Assembly (NCBI GenBank): GCA_964465665.1
Contig: CAYXKM010000053.1
Span: 1-6,529, forward strand
Source: JAKEGN01 sp964465665
Lineage (GTDB): Bacteria; Pseudomonadota; Gammaproteobacteria; Steroidobacterales; Woeseiaceae
Reading direction: 5' to 3'
Length of the DNA stretch: 6,529 nt
Below, piece by piece: positions 4,213 to 6,529 of the stretch. A program made the translations under genes and the position numbers. The notes beneath the pieces were generated by a model. That model was not told where the DNA came from. It searched no databases and saw nothing but the letters and a program-made list of their open reading frames with translations. Positions within the stretch are counted from its first letter, which is position 1, and every line of letters begins with the position of its first letter.

Positions 4213-6529
4213 GGCCGTCCATCCCTTTTTGCCCGGCTTTCGGCCTCGGCCGCCACAGGCCCTGCTGCGCAAACGCTTTCCATGCCCAGGGCAGCCACCT
4301 GAGCAACGCAAAGCTCAACCACAATGCCCAGACCAGGATCAGCATTTTGTAGAACCACAGCGGCACTGTCAGTACCGATGCCTGTGGCAAGGGTCCCTCG
4401 CTCCTGTCCGCGAACCATTGCAGCCAGTTGCCCGCCGATTCGTAGCCCCGCACGTGCATGTCCGGGGTCCCGAGCAATCCGGCTGGAAGGCTGGTCACGA
4501 TCGCAGCCAGAGCGGCAATCGTCAGCAGCGCGAAACCGATCTGCAGCAGGTTGAAATGTCGCGAGGCCTGCGTGAGAGGCCAGCGATGTCTTGCGCCGCT
4601 GCTCAACAGCCACAGTGCGACAACCGCGAACGCTATCCAGGAAAAAGTGCTGAAACCGAGCCCGAGCAGGATCCACTGCGTCGAGCCGAGCGGTGTCAGG
4701 TCGATCCGTCCGAGCAGCAGCGCGAGAAGTACGAGTGCCGCCAGTTCCGACCAGTAAAGAACGGCAGGGCCCAGGTCCGGCCCGCCGGCGAACAGTATCC
4801 AGCGATTTTCCGGTACTTCCATGTCGAGGGTGATGTTGCCGGCGGCGACACCAAGATCGACTGCGGGAGTAAGTTCGCGAAATGCGAGGGTCGAATCGGT
4901 TTGCCATCGCACGTTGACCGTATGTTCGCCCGGCAAAATCGGGATGCTGAGCGCGCCCTGGTCCGCCCGCAGCGGTTCTGACCGGCCATCGATCAGCACC
5001 TCGGCCACCTGCGCATTGGCGGGCAAGGTCAGGACGTGTTGTGCGCCGCGTGTACTGCGGTATTGCAGCGACAGGCTGGTATCGCGTGTCCGTGCCCCGA
5101 GTGTCGTTTCCAGCTCGACGGCATCGAATGCAAGGGTATTTCCGTCCGTGCCCTCGGGACGTTCGGCGTGGACCGTCAGCGATTCCCCGGCGCGCGGGTG
5201 GAACGAGGCGGTGCGTACACCGTAACTTGCCTCGCCGGATTCGCTCTCCGGCAGGCCTTCGAATTCGACATGCCAGACACTGCCGACGGTGAACTGCCAC
5301 ACCTCTGCCCACGGCACCCCGCTGGCCACAGTCAGTTGCAGCGGTGACCTGCGCGGCAATGTCGACGACCAGGACACGCTGTAGGCATCCGCATTCATGG
5401 AAACCTGCACCTTGCCGTCCGTCACACGAAAATCGCCGCTGACGATGGATTCGCCCTCGAGCAGCGGAATGTCAAGCGTTAGCGCGCCTTGCTGCGGGGC
5501 AACCCGGTACACGGTCGTTTGCACCCGCCAGTCAAGGTCCAGCTCGATCTGGCGTTGGATATTTACGAATACCGGCAGGCGGCTCATTTCCCAGGCCTCG
5601 CCCGCGTCCGCTGCGTCCTGTTGCTGCAGACGCGTCAATTGCAGCGAGCCGCTCGTCAGGCGCCGCTCGCGTATGCCGGCAATCAGCCAGCCGTCGCCGC
5701 TCGCCGAAATCGCCCGCGGCGTCGCAGGAAAGGGAATTTCGAGGCTGGCAACCGGCGGCAACGGTCCCTGCATTTCGATATCGCTCTGCCCCGCGGGCAC
5801 CCGTATCCACAGCGCGCCGTCGTCGCCGCGATAGACCGGCGCCGATGCATTGCCGTCGATGGCTATGCGCTCGGCACGCCACCCATTCATGGAACCCGGC
5901 AACGGGACCGCCACGGCATCGAATGCATGTACCGAGAGTCCGACGGACAAACGATCGGCCGCGATCCGCACATCGGCAGAAATCACTTCCGCGCACGCCG
6001 GTGCACAGTCGGGCGGCGCCAGCAGTCGCTGCTGCAATTCCTTCAACACCTGTTCCGGGGGCACCTCGGCTCGCGATTCCATCGGCGCCACCAGCGTGCA
6101 CGACAGCATCAGGATGGCAACCGATGACGCCGCCTTGCCGATGCGCAGTCCGCCGGGCACCTTCCACGTCGGACCGCGCCCGAGTATCTCGAACGCAAAA
6201 ACCGCGGCGAATGCCATGATCGCGAGCACCTGCAACAACTTCCAGATACTGAGCAGCCAGTCCGGGATGATCACGAGACGCATCGTCCTGCCGACGTCGA
6301 CCGGGCCACTGAAATCGAGGTCGTAGGTGTTCCACTCCCACGACGGCCTGCCGGGCCCCGCTTGCACGACCGCGTTGTCCGCATAACGCGAAAAACTTTT
6401 ACTTGCACCTGTGCCGGTGACGACGATCTCCTCGACTGCCCGGGATTCGCGGCTGACGGTGCTCTTCATTTTCTCCGCAGCGTTGTAGTCAATCTCCGCG
6501 CTCGCGGGATAGACATCGCGCTGGGCCTG
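4205..6529 (-). CDS. Large multi-pass membrane protein of unknown function, C-terminal part (5' end outside window)
   Basis: The frame stays open to the right edge (QAQRDVYPAS... before the first internal Met at 6469), so the gene continues outside the window; 774 codons are visible. Numbering from the edge: a soluble stretch 1-89, a hydrophobic helix near 90-117, a basic linker (GGLRIGK), a second hydrophobic stretch near 133-150 that resembles an internal signal peptide, then about 430 residues without membrane segments and rich in beta-strand patterns. This part begins with APPDCAPACAE, holding Cys175 and Cys179. Then come ENRWILFAGGPDLGPAVLYW (575-594), hydrophobic segments near 588-607, 617-643, 659-687 and 724-745, and a basic tail. 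The positive residues suggest a periplasmic beta-rich domain; the number of C-terminal helices is unclear. I recall similar uncharacterised gammaproteobacterial proteins with the GPxLGPAVLYW block but no known role. It shares 8 nt with yjdF, so the two are probably co-translated. Confidence 0.85.
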   Translation of the reverse strand, partial: QAQRDVYPASAEIDYNAAEKMKSTVSRESRAVEEIVVTGTGASKSFSRYADNAVVQAGPGRPSWEWNTYDLDFSGPVDVGRTMRLVIIPDWLLSIWKLLQVLAIMAFAAVFAFEILGRGPTWKVPGGLRIGKAASSVAILMLSCTLVAPMESRAEVPPEQVLKELQQRLLAPPDCAPACAEVISADVRIAADRLSVGLSVHAFDAVAVPLPGSMNGWRAERIAIDGNASAPVYRGDDGALWIRVPAGQSDIEMQGPLPPVASLEIPFPATPRAISASGDGWLIAGIRERRLTSGSLQLTRLQQQDAADAGEAWEMSRLPVFVNIQRQIELDLDWRVQTTVYRVAPQQGALTLDIPLLEGESIVSGDFRVTDGKVQVSMNADAYSVSWSSTLPRRSPLQLTVASGVPWAEVWQFTVGSVWHVEFEGLPESESGEASYGVRTASFHPRAGESLTVHAERPEGTDGNTLAFDAVELETTLGARTRDTSLSLQYRSTRGAQHVLTLPANAQVAEVLIDGRSEPLRADQGALSIPILPGEHTVNVRWQTDSTLAFRELTPAVDLGVAAGNITLDMEVPENRWILFAGGPDLGPAVLYWSELAALVLLALLLGRIDLTPLGSTQWILLGLGFSTFSWIAFAVVALWLLSSGARHRWPLTQASRHFNLLQIGFALLTIAALAAIVTSLPAGLLGTPDMHVRGYESAGNWLQWFADRSEGPLPQASVLTVPLWFYKMLILVWALWLSFALLRWLPWAWKAFAQQGLWRPRPKAGQKGMDGHE

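Noticed and set aside
4121..4981. A 286-codon plus-strand open frame opposite the large membrane protein
   Set aside because: It is rich in Gln, Arg and Pro with no recognisable domain, and it lies fully antisense to minus-strand genes with convincing membrane segments and operon spacing. Long antisense frames are expected in GC-rich DNA.
6100..6200. Lipoprotein signal in the second hydrophobic stretch of the large membrane protein (LMLSC)
   Set aside because: The residues before the Cys (Met at -3, Leu at -2) are a poor lipobox, and the stretch is internal, after an earlier membrane helix.

Overview
The window is GC-rich bacterial DNA, very likely from a gammaproteobacterium. The partial UvrA at the left edge follows the Escherichia coli protein almost residue for residue through its second ATPase domain, and a YjdF/DUF2238 protein and REP-like intergenic repeats fit the same group. 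I cannot name a genus from this sequence.

Layout. Positions 1-1191 (+) hold the last 396 codons of uvrA, the damage-recognition ATPase of nucleotide excision repair. Positions 1192-1439 are a convergent intergenic region with three kinds of repeat: two direct copies of a REP-like core (1219-1273), a perfect 21-bp inverted repeat with a 21-nt loop (1304-1366), and a cluster of GTTACC/GGTAAC half-sites that form two dyads (1374-1450). The second dyad runs across the stop codon of the first leftward gene. From 1440 to the right edge everything is coding on the minus strand.

The minus-strand genes, in order of transcription (right to left), are: the C-terminal 774 codons of a large multi-pass membrane protein of unknown function (4205-6529, start outside the window); a YjdF/DUF2238 integral membrane protein (3571-4212); a GNAT acetyltransferase (3048-3560); an alpha/beta-hydrolase lipase/esterase with a probable signal peptide (2329-3051); and an ATP-grasp ligase-like protein (1440-2342). 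Three of the four junctions overlap and the fourth has a 10-nt gap, so this looks like one translationally coupled operon whose promoter lies beyond the right edge. No T-tract terminator is visible at its end; the intergenic hairpins are the only candidates for ending transcription there.

How the genes might work together is open. Two envelope membrane proteins followed by an acetyltransferase, a possibly exported lipase and an ATP-dependent ligase could mean modification of a lipid, peptide or envelope component, but nothing in the sequence names a substrate. The parts most worth a second look are the large membrane protein, which has a predicted periplasmic beta-rich domain and a TonB-receptor-like EEIVVTGT string, the ATP-grasp/lipase/GNAT set, and the repeat nest between the convergent units.
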